A DNA stretch of 64,000 bases from an uncultured Roseovarius sp. (lineage in GTDB: Bacteria; Pseudomonadota; Alphaproteobacteria; Rhodobacterales; Rhodobacteraceae): positions 124,001-188,000 of the forward strand of contig NZ_CANLER010000009.1 of assembly GCF_947489715.1 (NCBI RefSeq), written 5' to 3'. Below the pieces are notes generated by a model, which had not been told where the DNA came from, searched no databases, and worked only from the letters and a program-made list of their open reading frames with translations. Made by a program: the position numbers and the translations under genes. Shown piece after piece: positions 1 to 10,949 of the stretch. The first letter of the stretch is position 1. Each line of letters starts with the position of its first letter.

Positions 1-3000
1 GATGGTGTCTCGGGTATCTGGCAGGACCTGACCGAGAACGTGAACTCGATGGCGCGCAACCTGACCGAACAGGTGCGAGGCATCGCGACCGTGGTGACCG
101 CGGTGGCCGAGGGTGATCTGAACCAGATCATCACGCTGGAAGCCAAGGGCGAGGTGGCGACGCTGGCGGATACGATCAACGGCATGATCAAGACACTGTC
201 GATCTTCGCCGACGAGGTGACCAACGTGGCCCGCGATGTGGGAATCGAAGGCAAGCTGGGCGGGCAGGCCGACGTGCCGGGCGCGTCGGGCACATGGCGC
301 GACCTGACCGATAACGTGAACGAACTGGCGCGCAACCTGACCAACCAGGTGCGTTCGATCAGTGACGTTGCGACGGCCGTGACCAAGGGCGATTACAGCC
401 AGTCGGTCGAGGTCGAGGTGCGCGGCGAGATGGCGTTGCTGCGCGACTCGGTCAACCAGATGAACCAGTCGCTGGCGGACTCGACGGCGATCAACGAACA
501 GCAGGACTGGCTGAAAACCAACCTGGCCGCCTTTACCCGCATGCTGCAGGGCGAACGCGACCTTGCCACCGTCGCGCAGAAGATCATCAGCGAACTGGCC
601 AGCGTCATCGACGCCCAGCACGGCGCCTTCTATCTGTCCGAGACCGTCGACGGCGAAATGCGCCTGAAACTGGTGGCCTCCTATGCCTATCGCAAGCGCA
701 AGACCGTGGCGAACGAGTTCAAGCTTGGCGAAGGTCTGATCGGTCAATGTGCGCTTGAGAAGCAGTGGATCGATATCCGTTCAGTGCCCGATGACTACAT
801 CCAGATCAATTCGGGCCTGGGTGAAAGAACGCCCAAGAACATTCTGGTCAATCCGATCGTCTATGAGAATGAGGTCAAGGGTGTGGTCGAACTGGCGTCG
901 TTCCACGAATTCACCGAAATCGAGCGTAACTTCCTTGAGCAGTTCTTTGAGACGCTGGGCACGATCATCATGAGCATCGAATCTGGTCAGCGTACGGAAG
1001 AGTTGCTGAAACAGTCGCAGCGCCTGACACAGGAGCTACAGAACCAGCAGGAAGAGTTGCAGCAGACCAACGAAGAGCTTGAAGAGAAGGCGCGCGAGGT
1101 TTCCGAACAGAACCGCGAGGTGGAGCGCAAGAATTCTGAGGTTGAAAGCGCGCGCGTGGAGCTTGAGGAAAAGGCGAAACAGCTTTCGCTGACTTCAAAA
1201 TACAAAAGCGAATTCCTGGCCAACATGTCCCACGAATTGCGCACGCCGCTGAACAGCCTGCTGATCCTGTCGCAGCAATTGTCCGACAACCCCGACAAGA
1301 ACCTGACGGAAAAACAGGTCGAACACGCCAAGACGATCTTTGCTTCGGGCCGTGATCTGTTGTCGCTGATCAACGAGGTGCTTGATCTGGCCAAGGTCGA
1401 ATCCGGGACAATGGCGATTGATGTCGCTGAAATGGAACTCAGCATTTTGCAGGACCGTCTGGAGCAAAGCTTTGGCGTCGTCGCGCAAGACAAGAAGCTG
1501 GACTTTGACCTAAACTATGGCTCGGATCTGCCCGGGACGATCAAGTCGGACGAGAAACGCCTGATGCAGGTCCTGCGCAATCTGCTGTCCAATGCCTTCA
1601 AGTTCACCGATAACGGCGGTGTCCGTTTGACGGTTGATGTCGCCAATGAGGGGTGGCGGCCGTCTGTTACAGCCCTGAATTCAGCCGAGCAGGTGATTTC
1701 GTTTGCCGTGTCGGACACCGGGATCGGGATCGAAAAGAACCGCCTTGGTGTCATTTTCGAGGCGTTCCAGCAGGCGGATGGCGGCACCAGCAGGCGTTTT
1801 GGCGGCACTGGTCTGGGGCTTTCGATCAGCCGCGAAATCGCCAACATGTTGGGTGGCGATCTGGTTGTCGAAAGCGAAGTTGGCGTGGGGTCGACCTTTA
1901 CCCTGTTCCTGCCTTCCAGGTTTGACCAGTCGCTTCCCGCGATCTCATCATCAAAAGAGATTGAAGATGCCGTGGTCGTTGCCGAAACGCCTGCCCCGAC
2001 GGTGCAGTCTGTTCCCGCAGTTGCAAAGGCAAAGCCTGCGGTTGCAGATGACCGTCAGATCGTTGACGAGAACAGAACGACGCTTCTGATCATCGAAGAT
2101 GATGAGGCGTTTGCGAAAATCGTGATGGAACGCGCTCGTCGGCATGATTTCCAGGTGCTGGTCGCGACCACCGGTCAGGACGGCCTTGCATTTGCACAGC
2201 AATACAAACCCGATGCCATCACCCTGGACCTGCAACTGCCTGACATGCATGGCTGGGTCATACTGGACCGTCTCAAGCATGACCCGGAATTACGCCATAT
2301 CCCCGTACACGTCATGTCCGTCGAAGAAGATATTGAACGTGGTCTGCAATTCGGTGCCATCGACGTTGTGCGCAAACCGTTGGACGAGGAGGCGCTGAGC
2401 GTTGCGGTAGAACGTATATCGAACTTTGTCGACCGCAAGGTGCGCAACCTGCTGATCGTTGAAGATGACAAGGTGCAGCGTGAAGCGATCATTGAATTGA
2501 TTGGCAACAGTGACGTCATCTCGCATGGCGTGGAAAGTGGTGAAGCGGCATTGCAGGCGCTGCAGGAAAAGCAGTTTGATTGCATGGTCATTGATTTGAA
2601 GCTGCCTGGAATGAGTGGTTTTGAACTTATCCAGAGCGTTCGGGACGATGACAACTTAGCGAAACTGCCGATCGTTATCTACACCGGTCGCGAACTGTCG
2701 CGACGCGAGGAAACGCGCCTGCGAAAACTGACCGACAGTATTATTGTCAAGGGCGTGAATTCTCCCGAAAGATTGCTGGACGAGACGGCGCTGTTCTTGC
2801 ATCGCGTAGAGGCTAATCTTCCGGAATCAAAACAGAAAATCATTCGGGAACTCTATCTGACTGATCCAGCCTTGTCGGGCAAGAAAGTTCTGATTGTTGA
2901 TGACGACGCGCGCAATATCTTTGCCACCACCAGCATCCTGGAACGCTACAACATGAACGTTCTGAATGCGGAAAGTGGCAAGGATGGCATCGAAATTCTG

Positions 3001-3246
3001 AAAAATACGCCGGATATCGACGTGGTGCTGATGGATATCATGATGCCCGAGATGGATGGCTATCAGGCGATGCGCAAGATCCGCAAGCTGAAGGCATTCA
3101 AGACCTTGCCGATCATCGCGCTGACGGCCAAGGCCATGCCCGAGGACCGCAGCAAGTGCATCAAGGCAGGAGCATCGGATTACATCGTCAAGCCGGTCGA
3201 TGCGCCGCAACTGGTATCACTGATGCGCGTCTGGCTTTATAAGTGA
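1..3246 (+). CDS. Hybrid sensor histidine kinase, HAMP array-GAF-HisKA-HATPase-three receivers (5' partial)
   Basis: The reading frame is open from base 1, so the N-terminus lies outside the window. Counting from the first codon here, residues 1-150 are consecutive HAMP-type units, each with a repeated segment resembling [22 protein letters not shown] domain (about 190-320), a Gln/Glu-rich coiled coil (about 330-405), a HisKA domain with its phospho-acceptor His near 411 (motif [10 protein letters not shown]) and an HATPase domain (N box around [10 protein letters not shown] boxes DTGIGI and GGTGLGLS) follow. Three receiver domains end the protein, with acceptor Asp near 743, 865 and 1012. 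This is a cytoplasmic multi-step phosphorelay kinase. The gene overlaps the CheR gene by four bases (GTGA), so it heads or continues a coupled signalling operon. No transmembrane segment is visible in this part; the input signal is unknown. Confidence 0.95.
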   Translation, partial: DGVSGIWQDLTENVNSMARNLTEQVRGIATVVTAVAEGDLNQIITLEAKGEVATLADTINGMIKTLSIFADEVTNVARDVGIEGKLGGQADVPGASGTWRDLTDNVNELARNLTNQVRSISDVATAVTKGDYSQSVEVEVRGEMALLRDSVNQMNQSLADSTAINEQQDWLKTNLAAFTRMLQGERDLATVAQKIISELASVIDAQHGAFYLSETVDGEMRLKLVASYAYRKRKTVANEFKLGEGLIGQCALEKQWIDIRSVPDDYIQINSGLGERTPKNILVNPIVYENEVKGVVELASFHEFTEIERNFLEQFFETLGTIIMSIESGQRTEELLKQSQRLTQELQNQQEELQQTNEELEEKAREVSEQNREVERKNSEVESARVELEEKAKQLSLTSKYKSEFLANMSHELRTPLNSLLILSQQLSDNPDKNLTEKQVEHAKTIFASGRDLLSLINEVLDLAKVESGTMAIDVAEMELSILQDRLEQSFGVVAQDKKLDFDLNYGSDLPGTIKSDEKRLMQVLRNLLSNAFKFTDNGGVRLTVDVANEGWRPSVTALNSAEQVISFAVSDTGIGIEKNRLGVIFEAFQQADGGTSRRFGGTGLGLSISREIANMLGGDLVVESEVGVGSTFTLFLPSRFDQSLPAISSSKEIEDAVVVAETPAPTVQSVPAVAKAKPAVADDRQIVDENRTTLLIIEDDEAFAKIVMERARRHDFQVLVATTGQDGLAFAQQYKPDAITLDLQLPDMHGWVILDRLKHDPELRHIPVHVMSVEEDIERGLQFGAIDVVRKPLDEEALSVAVERISNFVDRKVRNLLIVEDDKVQREAIIELIGNSDVISHGVESGEAALQALQEKQFDCMVIDLKLPGMSGFELIQSVRDDDNLAKLPIVIYTGRELSRREETRLRKLTDSIIVKGVNSPERLLDETALFLHRVEANLPESKQKIIRELYLTDPALSGKKVLIVDDDARNIFATTSILERYNMNVLNAESGKDGIEILKNTPDIDVVLMDIMMPEMDGYQAMRKIRKLKAFKTLPIIALTAKAMPEDRSKCIKAGASDYIVKPVDAPQLVSLMRVWLYK

Positions 3247-4100
3247 GAGAGGCTACGGAAACCACACGAAAGCAGGCGCGCCGCCTCGACCTTGAGGAGA
3301 TCGAACTTGATCTTCTTCTGGAGGGTATTCAGCGGCATTATGGCTATGATTTTCGCGATTATGCCCGCGCCAGTATTATCCGTCGTGTTGAAAAATTCTC
3401 TAAGGATCAGTGCCTTAACTCGATTTCGGCGTTGCAGGAACAGGTTCTTCACAATAACGCGGTGATGTCGAATTTCGTCGATACGATTTCGGTGAATGTC
3501 ACGACGATGTTTCGGAATGCCGAGTTTTTTCAGGCCTTTCGCAAACATGCGGTGCCGCGCTTGCAAACCTACCCTTATCTGCGGTTCTGGCTTGCCGGTT
3601 GTTCTACCGGGGAAGAAGCGTTTTCCTTGGCTATTCTGTTACACGAAGAGGGCTTGCTTGAACGAAGCCGAATATATGCGACCGACTTTTCAAGCAAGAA
3701 TATTCAAAGGGCAAAAAGGGGAGTCTTCCCACTGAAATCAATGAAAGATTATACGCGAAATTACATAAGGGCCGGCGGTGTCTGCGATTTCTCGGAATAC
3801 TATTCAGCGCAATATGACCAGGCAAAACTCAAGAGCTTCATTTCGAGCAATATTTCCTTCGCGCAGCACAACCTGGTGACGGATCAATCCTTCAACGAAT
3901 TTCATGTCATCCTTTGTAGGAATGTCATGATCTATTTCAACAAGCAGCTGCAGGAGCACGTAATGAACCTGTTTCACGATAGCATCGCGCCGCTCGGGTT
4001 CCTGGGGCTTGGCATCAAGGAGGCAATTTTCCCGACCAGTTTCCGATCACTCTACGCGGAGCAAGGTGAAGGAACTCGTTTGTTTCAGGTGAAAAATTGA
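3243..4100 (+). CDS. cheR: CheR-type protein-glutamate O-methyltransferase
   Basis: The 285-residue protein has the family's usual length. An N-terminal helical CheR_N part (about 15-75) precedes the SAM-binding methyltransferase domain. Visible motifs are [14 protein letters not shown] (SAM loop), [16 protein letters not shown] and the family signature CRNVMIYF. CheR enzymes methylate glutamates of chemoreceptors using SAM. No MCP, CheA or CheW gene is in view, so the substrate may be the adjacent HAMP-array kinase or a distant receptor; that link is inference. The start is GTG inside the stop of the preceding gene (GTGA overlap), and the stop overlaps the next gene, which points to translational coupling. 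Confidence 0.93.
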   Translation: MREATETTRKQARRLDLEEIELDLLLEGIQRHYGYDFRDYARASIIRRVEKFSKDQCLNSISALQEQVLHNNAVMSNFVDTISVNVTTMFRNAEFFQAFRKHAVPRLQTYPYLRFWLAGCSTGEEAFSLAILLHEEGLLERSRIYATDFSSKNIQRAKRGVFPLKSMKDYTRNYIRAGGVCDFSEYYSAQYDQAKLKSFISSNISFAQHNLVTDQSFNEFHVILCRNVMIYFNKQLQEHVMNLFHDSIAPLGFLGLGIKEAIFPTSFRSLYAEQGEGTRLFQVKN

Positions 4101-4681
4101 CTGATTTTTCAATGATATGTATCGGGGGGTCGCGTGGCAGCATCGGGATATTGCATGAAATTCTCGGTAATCTGCCAAGCAATTTCGAGGTGACAATCGC
4201 GATTGCGTTGCATCGACACAGAGAATCGAATGACACTCTCATGCGGTTGCTAAGATCTCGTGGAATGCCCGCGATTGTTGAACCTTACGACAAGGATATT
4301 CTGTCAAACGGTGCCGTTTATCTGGCACCGCCGGACTATCACATGATACTCGATGGCAAATCCATTTGCCTTTCAAGTGACCCTCCTGAACATCATGCGC
4401 GTCCCAGTATTGACGTGCTATTTGCCTCTGTCGCGCGTGAATTTGGACGGCGATCGGTCGGTGTAATTCTGAGTGGAGCGTCCAAGGACGGCGCATTTGG
4501 TGCGTTGCAACTTCATAATCACGGTGGACGTGTCATTGTTCAGAATCCCGAGACGGCAAAGGCTTCGACGATGCCCAAGGCCGCGATACGAAAGGTGCCT
4601 TCGGCCGAGGTGATGAACGTGGCCCAGATCATTGAATGTTTGCAGACCTTATTGACGCAGGAAGGGCCGGTTGATGTGTGA
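4097..4681 (+). CDS. Stand-alone CheB methylesterase catalytic domain
   Basis: The 194-residue protein matches only the CheB catalytic domain; the receiver domain of canonical CheB is absent. The nucleophile serine lies in CIGGSRGSIG (about residue 10), the catalytic His in ALHRHRES (about 36) and the Asp in ILSGASKDGAFG (about 131). The start is a TTG overlapping the CheR stop (TTGA), with an AGGTG purine run just upstream; an internal ATG at 4112 is the alternative. The family hydrolyses receptor glutamate methyl esters or deamidates glutamines. Without its own receiver it must be controlled in trans, perhaps by one of the many receivers encoded next to it (inference). Confidence 0.88.
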   Translation: MTDFSMICIGGSRGSIGILHEILGNLPSNFEVTIAIALHRHRESNDTLMRLLRSRGMPAIVEPYDKDILSNGAVYLAPPDYHMILDGKSICLSSDPPEHHARPSIDVLFASVAREFGRRSVGVILSGASKDGAFGALQLHNHGGRVIVQNPETAKASTMPKAAIRKVPSAEVMNVAQIIECLQTLLTQEGPVDV

Positions 4682-5879
4682 GGCCGAGGAAAAGCCGTAT
4701 ATTTTGGTTGTGGATGACGACGCTAATTCCAGAATTGCGGTCAGGGCTGCGCTTGATGATCTGGAGATAGATGTTGTTGGCGTTGATTCTGGTGAAAACG
4801 CATTGATCGAGATCCTTCGGCGCGACTTCGCGATGATCGTTCTGGATGTAGGATTGCCGGGAATGAATGGTTTTGAAACCGCCCAGGCCATTCGGGAGCG
4901 GGAGTTGTCGCGCGAAATTCCGATTATTTTTCTAACCGGGCACGAGGAAGCGGGGCTTCAGGTTAACCGCGGATATGACCTGGGTGCGGTCGATTACATG
5001 CTCAAGCCAATCGTTGTGGAAAGCCTGCGGGCCAAGGTTAAGTTTTCGGTTAAGTACCATCTGGAAATGCTCAAGGTTCGTGAAAACGAAAAGCTGCAAG
5101 AGGCCAGCAAGAAACTGGCAAAGCTGGTTGCTGACTTAGAGCGATCAAACCACGCATTGGACGAATTCGCTTATATCGCCTCGCACGACCTGAAAGAGCC
5201 GTTGCGCGGCATAACAACCAACGCCAATTTCCTGCTGCGTGAAAAGCTATCGGACGCTGCTCAGAAGCGAGGGCGCCGCATCGTTGAATTAGGTGTGCGT
5301 ATGGAGCAGTTGATTGCAGATCTGTTGCGGTTTTCACGCCTTGGCCGCGAAGAGGCCACGGAAACCATTGTTAACGCTACGGAAATTGTTGAAAAGAGTC
5401 GTAAGTTGTTTGAGGAATTCGCCGATGGGAGCGCGTCCGAGCTTGTGGTCGATACTGAACTTCCCACCGTAAAAGCCGACCCCGCTCGCGTGTTGACGGT
5501 GTTTCAGAACCTTATTGCAAATGCCCTGAAGTACAACAACTCCGACCCGAAAATCATCAATGTTGGTTTTGCCGAAAGCATCGAGATTGATGGGAGAACA
5601 GTCAAAAATGTATTTTATGTAAGGGACAATGGCATCGGCATTGACAATAGGTTTCACGAAAAGGTCTTTGAGATTTTCACGCGTCTGAACGCCGAGCAGG
5701 ATTTCGGCCCCGGGACCGGTGCAGGTCTGGCCTTTGTGAAATGGATTGTCGAGGAACGCGGTGGCGAGTTTGGACTAAAATCTTCACCCGGCGAAGGATC
5801 AAGCTTCTTTTTCTCGTTCCCGCTTCCGGAGAACGCGGAGATATTGGCCGGGTCGGCATCTTCTCAGGCAATCTCCTGA
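4671..5879 (+). CDS. Receiver-histidine kinase (REC-HisKA-HATPase)
   Basis: The 402-residue soluble protein has a receiver domain first (DDD acidic pocket near residue 16, acceptor Asp in IVLDVGLPGM near 63, Lys in MLKPI near 113). A coiled linker and a phytochrome-type HisKA follow, with its His in YIASHDLKEPLRG, then an HATPase domain with N box NLIANALKYN and G boxes DNGIGI and GTGAGLAFVKW. The order REC then kinase lets one phosphorelay control the next. The start overlaps the end of cheB by about 10 bases: TTG at 4671 or ATG at 4674 are both possible. It probably exchanges phosphate with the Rcp1-like receiver encoded just downstream. Confidence 0.93.
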   Translation: MMCEAEEKPYILVVDDDANSRIAVRAALDDLEIDVVGVDSGENALIEILRRDFAMIVLDVGLPGMNGFETAQAIRERELSREIPIIFLTGHEEAGLQVNRGYDLGAVDYMLKPIVVESLRAKVKFSVKYHLEMLKVRENEKLQEASKKLAKLVADLERSNHALDEFAYIASHDLKEPLRGITTNANFLLREKLSDAAQKRGRRIVELGVRMEQLIADLLRFSRLGREEATETIVNATEIVEKSRKLFEEFADGSASELVVDTELPTVKADPARVLTVFQNLIANALKYNNSDPKIINVGFAESIEIDGRTVKNVFYVRDNGIGIDNRFHEKVFEIFTRLNAEQDFGPGTGAGLAFVKWIVEERGGEFGLKSSPGEGSSFFFSFPLPENAEILAGSASSQAIS

Positions 5880-5969
5880 TCGTGTAATTTGATCTGCTCG
5901 TGCAAATATGCGCCGGTCTTTCGAGAGCAGACACCGAAAAGATCAGATTGATTGGAAAGGTAATCGTGG

Positions 5970-6425
5970 ATGATAGAGCGTGCTCAAAACCAGAGTATCC
6001 TGATTGTCGAGGATAATGACGATGACTTTGAAGCTGTCGAGAGCGCGATTCAGAGCGATGGCCGTTTCATCGGTTTGATTGAGCGTTGTGCGTCCGGACA
6101 CGATGCGCTGGATTTTCTAACCTCCAGAGGTGCCTATGAGCCGCCCAATGACAAGCCGCTGCCGGCGCTAATCTTGTTGGATCTCAATCTTCTCGGTGTT
6201 ACCGGTCTTGAAGTGATTTCGCGCATCAAGAACGAAGATGATTTACTCATGATCCCAGTCATCGTCCTGACGTCCTCGACTGATCGCCGGGATATCGAAG
6301 CAAGCTACCGCGCTGGAGCTAACGCATATCTCCAAAAACAGATGGAACTGGACGGTCTCCTTGCAAGCATAGTCCGGTTGCGCGAATTCTGGCTGAACGC
6401 TGTAATTTTGCCCGCTGTTGAATGA
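5970..6425 (+). CDS. Single-domain response regulator (Rcp1-like)
   Basis: The 151-residue protein is a lone receiver domain with no output domain. The acidic pair is in IVEDNDDD, the acceptor Asp in LILLDLNLLGVTG, the Thr/Ser switch in VLTSS, and the conserved Lys in YLQKQ, where the usual following proline is replaced by Gln. The loop after the second helix is long, as in Rcp1-type regulators that pair with phytochrome-like kinases whose H box resembles the one in the gene upstream. A 90-base gap separates it from that kinase, so it may be the last gene of the same operon. It probably acts as a phosphotransfer shuttle or by protein contact. Confidence 0.92.
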   Translation: MIERAQNQSILIVEDNDDDFEAVESAIQSDGRFIGLIERCASGHDALDFLTSRGAYEPPNDKPLPALILLDLNLLGVTGLEVISRIKNEDDLLMIPVIVLTSSTDRRDIEASYRAGANAYLQKQMELDGLLASIVRLREFWLNAVILPAVE

Positions 6426-6462
6426 TTACGTTCAACATGGACGGAAAGACTAAATTTTGGGG

Positions 6463-7104
6463 TTAAGCTTCCGGTTTCGAGGGCCTTGCCCTGACAAAGG
6501 CCGGGTGGTCCCGACAGGCTTCTGAAATTGCCACGATCCGGTTGAGATGACGATAGTCTACCTGCCAACGGTGTGCATTATAGAGTTGTGGAATGAGGCA
6601 AATATCTATGATGCCAGGCTGATCATCTGCTGAATAAATGGTTTCGGGAAATCCCTGCAAGAGGGCTTCGGTGGCGCACAAACCCTTGGTGATGAAATGC
6701 TGCATCCACTCTGAACGGCGGGTTGGGTCATCCCCGCTCGCGTAATTGGCGACAGACAAATTACATACCGGGTGGGTATCAATCGCGATGCTGCCGACCA
6801 CGCCATTGACCTGTGCGCGGTGCACGGGGTCCAGGGGCCAGAGGCCAAGCTGTCGGATCGTGTCCAGATAGTCGATTATGCCAAGCGATTGCGTGAATCG
6901 CTGCCCGTCGATGTCAAGCACCGGCACAAATCCCTGCGGGTTTCTGGCCAGATGTGCGGGGGCAGTATGGTCCTCGGCGGACAGATCGACCGCGACGGTC
7001 TCAAACGCGATATCCGCCAGATAAAGCGCAATCCGCACACGGTAGCTTGCGGAGGACCGCCAATAATCGAAAAGCACGGTTTTGCCCTGCAACTTGCCCC
7101 TCAT
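6463..7104 (-). CDS. maiA: Maleylacetoacetate isomerase
   Basis: A 213-residue zeta-class glutathione S-transferase. The active-site segment YWRSSASYRVRIAL and the glutathione-binding NPQGFVPVLDIDG are clear. It isomerises maleylacetoacetate to fumarylacetoacetate with glutathione, the step between HmgA and Fah in homogentisate catabolism, in the cytoplasm. The frame remains open upstream, but the chosen ATG lies 10 bases after the fah stop and gives the normal family length. It is the last gene of the hpd-hmgA-fah-maiA run. I see no good Shine-Dalgarno, so translation may depend on coupling to fah. Confidence 0.93.
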   Translation of the reverse strand: MRGKLQGKTVLFDYWRSSASYRVRIALYLADIAFETVAVDLSAEDHTAPAHLARNPQGFVPVLDIDGQRFTQSLGIIDYLDTIRQLGLWPLDPVHRAQVNGVVGSIAIDTHPVCNLSVANYASGDDPTRRSEWMQHFITKGLCATEALLQGFPETIYSADDQPGIIDICLIPQLYNAHRWQVDYRHLNRIVAISEACRDHPAFVRARPSKPEA

Positions 7105-7114
7105 GCCGAGCGGG

Positions 7115-8368
7115 TCAGGGCAGCTGTCGCGCGGGCAGTATTCTACCCGAGCAGTCGCCAAACCCGATCTGATAGCCATCGCCCTTGGCCGCGCCGCGCA
7201 AGACCATGGTGTCGCCATCTTCGATGAAGCTGCGGGTCTCGCCGGTATCGAGCGTGAAGGGGTCGCGCCCGGCCCAGCTCAGCTCCATCAGGGAGCCGTA
7301 TTCATGCCGCTCAGGCCCGGAAATCGTGCCAGAGCCCAAAAGGTCGCCAACCCGCATACCGCATCCGCCAACCGCATGGTGGCACAGTTGCTCGGCGGCC
7401 GAATAATACATGCGATTGTAGTTGGTCCGGCTCAGCGTCGAGGGGCGATCTGCGCCCGCCGGCTGCATCTGCACCTCAAGTTCGATATCGAACAACCCGT
7501 CAATCTTGCTGTGCAGATAGGGCAAAAGGGGCTTTTCCCGGTCCGGCACTGGCGCGCGGAAGGGGTCCAGCGCAGCCGCCGTCACGATCCACGGGGAAAT
7601 CGAGGTGCCGAACGCCTTTCCCTGAAACGGCCCCAGCGGCTGATATTCCCACCCCTGGATATCGCGCGCCGACCAGTCATTCAGCAACACGTAGCCAAAG
7701 ATCATCGCGTCAGCCTGATCGACCGTGACGGGCGCGCCGAGTTCCGACGGCGTACCGACGATAGCGCCCAGCTCCAGCTCGATATCCAGCCGTTTCGACG
7801 GACCGAAGCTTGGCGCTTCGGCATCGGGCGCTTTGGTTTGCCCGTTCGGGCGATGAATATCCGTGCCCGAGACCACGACAGATGACGCGCGCCCATTATA
7901 CCCGATCGGGATATGCAGCCAATTCGCGGGAAGGTCGGGTGACCCGCGCAGAATCGCGCCCATGTTTTTCGCGTGCTGCATGCCTGCGTAGAAATCCGTG
8001 TATTCGGTGACCGAAATGGGCAGATGCAGTTCTGCGTCGACCTGCGGGAGCATCAAGGGTTCAAGCTGCGGGCGCGCTGCTGCGCCATCTCCCAGCAGCT
8101 CCGTCAGCCGCGCGCGCAACTGTGCCCAGGCTTCGGGGCCAAGCGCCATGAAGCCGTTCCAGTTTGGCCGGTCGAAGACGGGACCACCGTCAACCTCAAG
8201 CAGTCCCGCATTGTCCGTGGCTGCCAGATCCAGGATCAGATCACCGATGGCCACCCCGCAACGGGGCGTGGTTCCGGCCGTTGAAAAGACGCCGAAAGGC
8301 AGGTTGTTCAGCGGAAACGGCGTGTCGGGCGAATTTGCCGACGCGACCCAGCTTTTGATCAGGGGCAT
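7115..8368 (-). CDS. fahA: Fumarylacetoacetase
   Basis: A 417-residue FAH-family hydrolase that cleaves 4-fumarylacetoacetate to fumarate and acetoacetate, the last step of tyrosine and homogentisate degradation. The N-terminal SH3-like domain (start MPLIKSWVAS, with LPFGVFS) and the catalytic C-terminal domain are both complete. DFYAGMQHAKNMG, LDIELELGAIVG, LNDWSARDIQGWEYQPLGPF and GDLLGSGTISGPE carry the metal and substrate residues. The ATG at 8368 fits the family N-terminus; the open frame upstream of it runs into hmgA. It lies 13 bases after hmgA and 10 before maiA, so it is co-transcribed with both. Confidence 0.95.
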   Translation of the reverse strand: MPLIKSWVASANSPDTPFPLNNLPFGVFSTAGTTPRCGVAIGDLILDLAATDNAGLLEVDGGPVFDRPNWNGFMALGPEAWAQLRARLTELLGDGAAARPQLEPLMLPQVDAELHLPISVTEYTDFYAGMQHAKNMGAILRGSPDLPANWLHIPIGYNGRASSVVVSGTDIHRPNGQTKAPDAEAPSFGPSKRLDIELELGAIVGTPSELGAPVTVDQADAMIFGYVLLNDWSARDIQGWEYQPLGPFQGKAFGTSISPWIVTAAALDPFRAPVPDREKPLLPYLHSKIDGLFDIELEVQMQPAGADRPSTLSRTNYNRMYYSAAEQLCHHAVGGCGMRVGDLLGSGTISGPERHEYGSLMELSWAGRDPFTLDTGETRSFIEDGDTMVLRGAAKGDGYQIGFGDCSGRILPARQLP

Positions 8369-8381
8369 GTGGGTTCTTTCG

Positions 8382-9743
8382 TTATTTCTTGCCGGGGGTG
8401 CCGTCGAATTTCTTCTCAAGATCGGTCCAGCAATCAATGTAATCGTCCTGCAACGGCGCCTCAGTCGCGGCAAAGGCGGTCAGATGTTGGGGAAACCGCG
8501 TTTCGAACATGAAGGACATCGTGTCACTCAACTTTTCGGCCCTGAGATCGGCGTTGGACGCCCCCTCAAAGGCGTTCTTGTCCGGCCCGTGCGGCAGCAT
8601 CATGTTGTGCAGCGACATGCCACCGGGGACGAATCCCTTGGGCTTGGCATCGTAAATGCCGTGGATATTGCCCATCAGTTCGGACATGACGTTCTTGTGG
8701 TACCAAGGCGGGCGGAACGTATCCTCGGCCACCATCCAGCGGTCGCGAAACAGCACAAAGTCGATATTGGCGGTGCCCTCGACACCCGACGGCGCGGTCA
8801 GCACTGTAAAGATCGACGGGTCCGGGTGGTCGAACAGGATCGCGCCCACGGGGCAGTAGGTGCGCAGATCGTATTTGCAGGGCGCATAATTGCCGTGCCA
8901 CGCCACCACATCCAGCGGCGAATGATCGATCCGGGTTTCATGGAACTGCCCGCACCATTTCACGGTGACGGTCGATGGCGCATCGCGATCCTCGTAGGCC
9001 GCGACGGGTGTCTTGAAATCGCGCCGGTTGGCCATGCAGTTGGCACCGATCGGGCCGCGCCCTGGCAGGTCGAATTTCTGCCCGTAGTTTTCACAGACAA
9101 AGCCGCGCGCGGGGCCGTCGATCACCTCGACCCGGTAGACAAGGCCGCGCGGGATCACCGCAATTTCCTGCGGCTCAAGGTCGATGACACCCAACTCGGT
9201 CAGGAACCGTAAGCGCCCCTCCTGCGGCACCACCAGCAATTCGGAATCGGCCGAGAAGAAATACGCGTCCTCCATGCTTTGCGTGACCAGGTAGATATGG
9301 CTGGCCATGCCGACCTGTGTATTCACGTCGCCTGCGGTGGTCATGGTGCGCATGCCGGTCAGCCATGTCAGCGGCTGGTCCGAATGCGGCACCGGGTCCC
9401 AACGGTACTGGCCAAGGCTGATCACGTCCGGGTCGATATGCGGCGCCGATTTCCAGTAGGGCAGGTCGATCTTTTCAAACCGGTGCGTGTGCTTGACCGA
9501 CGGGCGGATGCGATAGCACCAGGTCCGTTCGTTCTGGTGGCTGGGGGCGGTAAACGCCGTGCCGGTCAGCTGCTCACCATAAAGGCCGTAATTCACCTTC
9601 TGCGGCGAATTCATGCCCTGCGGCAGGGCCCCCGGCAGCACCTCGGTCTCGAAATCATTGCCAAAGCCCGGCATGTAGCCGGGACGGGTGCCGACATAAT
9701 CCGTGGCACAGGTCATTCTGTGAGAAGGCAGTTGCCGGTCCAT
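8382..9743 (-). CDS. hmgA: Homogentisate 1,2-dioxygenase
   Basis: A 453-residue non-heme Fe(II) dioxygenase that opens the ring of homogentisate to maleylacetoacetate. Diagnostic segments are [12 protein letters not shown] near the N-terminus, [36 protein letters not shown] and the C-terminal [21 protein letters not shown] written across the iron-binding region (His and Glu ligands [14 protein letters not shown]). Length is normal for the family. It starts 5 bases after the hpd stop. A start at the internal Met ([10 protein letters not shown]) would shorten it by nine residues. Confidence 0.96.
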   Translation of the reverse strand: MDRQLPSHRMTCATDYVGTRPGYMPGFGNDFETEVLPGALPQGMNSPQKVNYGLYGEQLTGTAFTAPSHQNERTWCYRIRPSVKHTHRFEKIDLPYWKSAPHIDPDVISLGQYRWDPVPHSDQPLTWLTGMRTMTTAGDVNTQVGMASHIYLVTQSMEDAYFFSADSELLVVPQEGRLRFLTELGVIDLEPQEIAVIPRGLVYRVEVIDGPARGFVCENYGQKFDLPGRGPIGANCMANRRDFKTPVAAYEDRDAPSTVTVKWCGQFHETRIDHSPLDVVAWHGNYAPCKYDLRTYCPVGAILFDHPDPSIFTVLTAPSGVEGTANIDFVLFRDRWMVAEDTFRPPWYHKNVMSELMGNIHGIYDAKPKGFVPGGMSLHNMMLPHGPDKNAFEGASNADLRAEKLSDTMSFMFETRFPQHLTAFAATEAPLQDDYIDCWTDLEKKFDGTPGKK

Positions 9744-9748
9744 ATGAT

Positions 9749-10843
9749 CTACTCCACCTGCAGGACGCCACGCGCGATCTGATCCGCTTCGATGCTTTCG
9801 AACAATGCCTTGAAATTGCCTTCGCCGAAACCCTCGTCACCCTTTCGCTGGATGAACTCAAAGAATATCGGACCGATCACGGTTTTGGAAAAAATCTGCA
9901 GCAGGATCTTGGTTTCGCCGCCATCCAGCACGCCTTCGCCGTCAATCAGGATGCCGTGCTTTTTCAGCCGGTCAATCGGCTCGGCATGGTCCACCACTCG
10001 CGATTTGCTCAGCTCGTAATAGGTGTCCAGCGGTTTCGGCATGAATTTCAGCCCGCGCTCGGCAATCGCATCCGTCGCCCGGTAGATATCGTCCGAACCG
10101 ACGGCGATATGCTGGATGCCTTCGCCCTTGTACCGCTTGAGGTATTCCACGATCTGACCGGTCTCGCCCCGGTCCTCGTTGATCGGAATACGGATGCGCC
10201 CACAGGGCGAGGTCAGCGCCCGGCTGAGCAATCCGGTATGCTTGCCCTCGATGTCAAAGAACCGGATTTCGCGAAAGCCGAACAGATCGCCGTAGAACCG
10301 GAACCAGATGTCCATGTTGCCCTTGTGGACGTTATGGGTGAGGTGATCGAGGTAATAGAACCCGACACCGACGGGGTGCGTATCCGCCACCCAGTCGAAT
10401 TCGGCGTTATAGGGGTTGGCCTCGTAATACTTGTCGATGAAATAGATCAGCGATCCGCCGATCCCTTCGATTGCGGGCACATCCATTGTCTTTTTCGGCC
10501 CGGTATAGGGGACAGCGCCCTTGCTTACGGCGTGGTCGAACGCGTGCTGCGCATCCACCACCCGCCATCCCATTGACGGGGCGCAGGGCCCATGTTCCTC
10601 GACAAACAGCCGGGCGTGGCTGCCGGGCTCGTTGTTCAGGACATAGGTGATGTCGCCCTGCTGCCAAAGCTGGATATCCTTGGTCTTGTGGTTGGCGGTG
10701 TGCGTGTAGCCCATTTTCGTGAACAGCGCCCGCAGCTCTTCCGGCTCGGGATGGGCGAATTCGACGAATTCGAACCCGTCCGTGCCAACCGGATTGGCGT
10801 CTGAGATCGTTGCTTTCGGTGCGTCATGCGGAAAAGGGCCCAA
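9749..10843 (-). CDS. hpd: 4-hydroxyphenylpyruvate dioxygenase
   Basis: A 364-residue Fe(II) dioxygenase that converts 4-hydroxyphenylpyruvate to homogentisate. Two VOC-type halves are present: the first begins [22 protein letters not shown]; the second carries the iron ligands in [26 protein letters not shown] and the terminal [19 protein letters not shown] place the start at a TTG (giving [10 protein letters not shown]) because a perfect AGGAGG stands five bases before it; a further TTG 36 bases upstream has no such signal. It is the first gene of the tyrosine catabolic operon and is divergent from an Lrp/AsnC regulator. Confidence 0.95.
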   Translation of the reverse strand: MGPFPHDAPKATISDANPVGTDGFEFVEFAHPEPEELRALFTKMGYTHTANHKTKDIQLWQQGDITYVLNNEPGSHARLFVEEHGPCAPSMGWRVVDAQHAFDHAVSKGAVPYTGPKKTMDVPAIEGIGGSLIYFIDKYYEANPYNAEFDWVADTHPVGVGFYYLDHLTHNVHKGNMDIWFRFYGDLFGFREIRFFDIEGKHTGLLSRALTSPCGRIRIPINEDRGETGQIVEYLKRYKGEGIQHIAVGSDDIYRATDAIAERGLKFMPKPLDTYYELSKSRVVDHAEPIDRLKKHGILIDGEGVLDGGETKILLQIFSKTVIGPIFFEFIQRKGDEGFGEGNFKALFESIEADQIARGVLQVE

Positions 10844-10845
10844 GG

Positions 10846-10854
10846 TTTCCTCCT
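10846..10854 (-). promoter_or_regulatory. Strong ribosome binding site that decides the hpd start
   Basis: On the minus strand AGGAGGAAA stands directly before CC and the TTG codon at 10843. The AGGAGG core is separated from the TTG by five bases. It supports TTG initiation for hpd and argues against the upstream in-frame TTG at 10879. Confidence 0.8.
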
Positions 10855-10949
10855 GATCAGGCTCAAATTGTCCCGACAATCATACCGCATCCGGCATGCG
10901 TTTAATGCGCGTCAATCTGGAAGATATCATTAATATTTACGCAGATATT

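Noticed and set aside
393..3210. Long minus-strand frames opposite the hybrid kinase (for example 987-1493, 2175-2654)
   Set aside because: They are antisense shadows of a GC-rich gene with no starts, motifs or codon pattern of real proteins.
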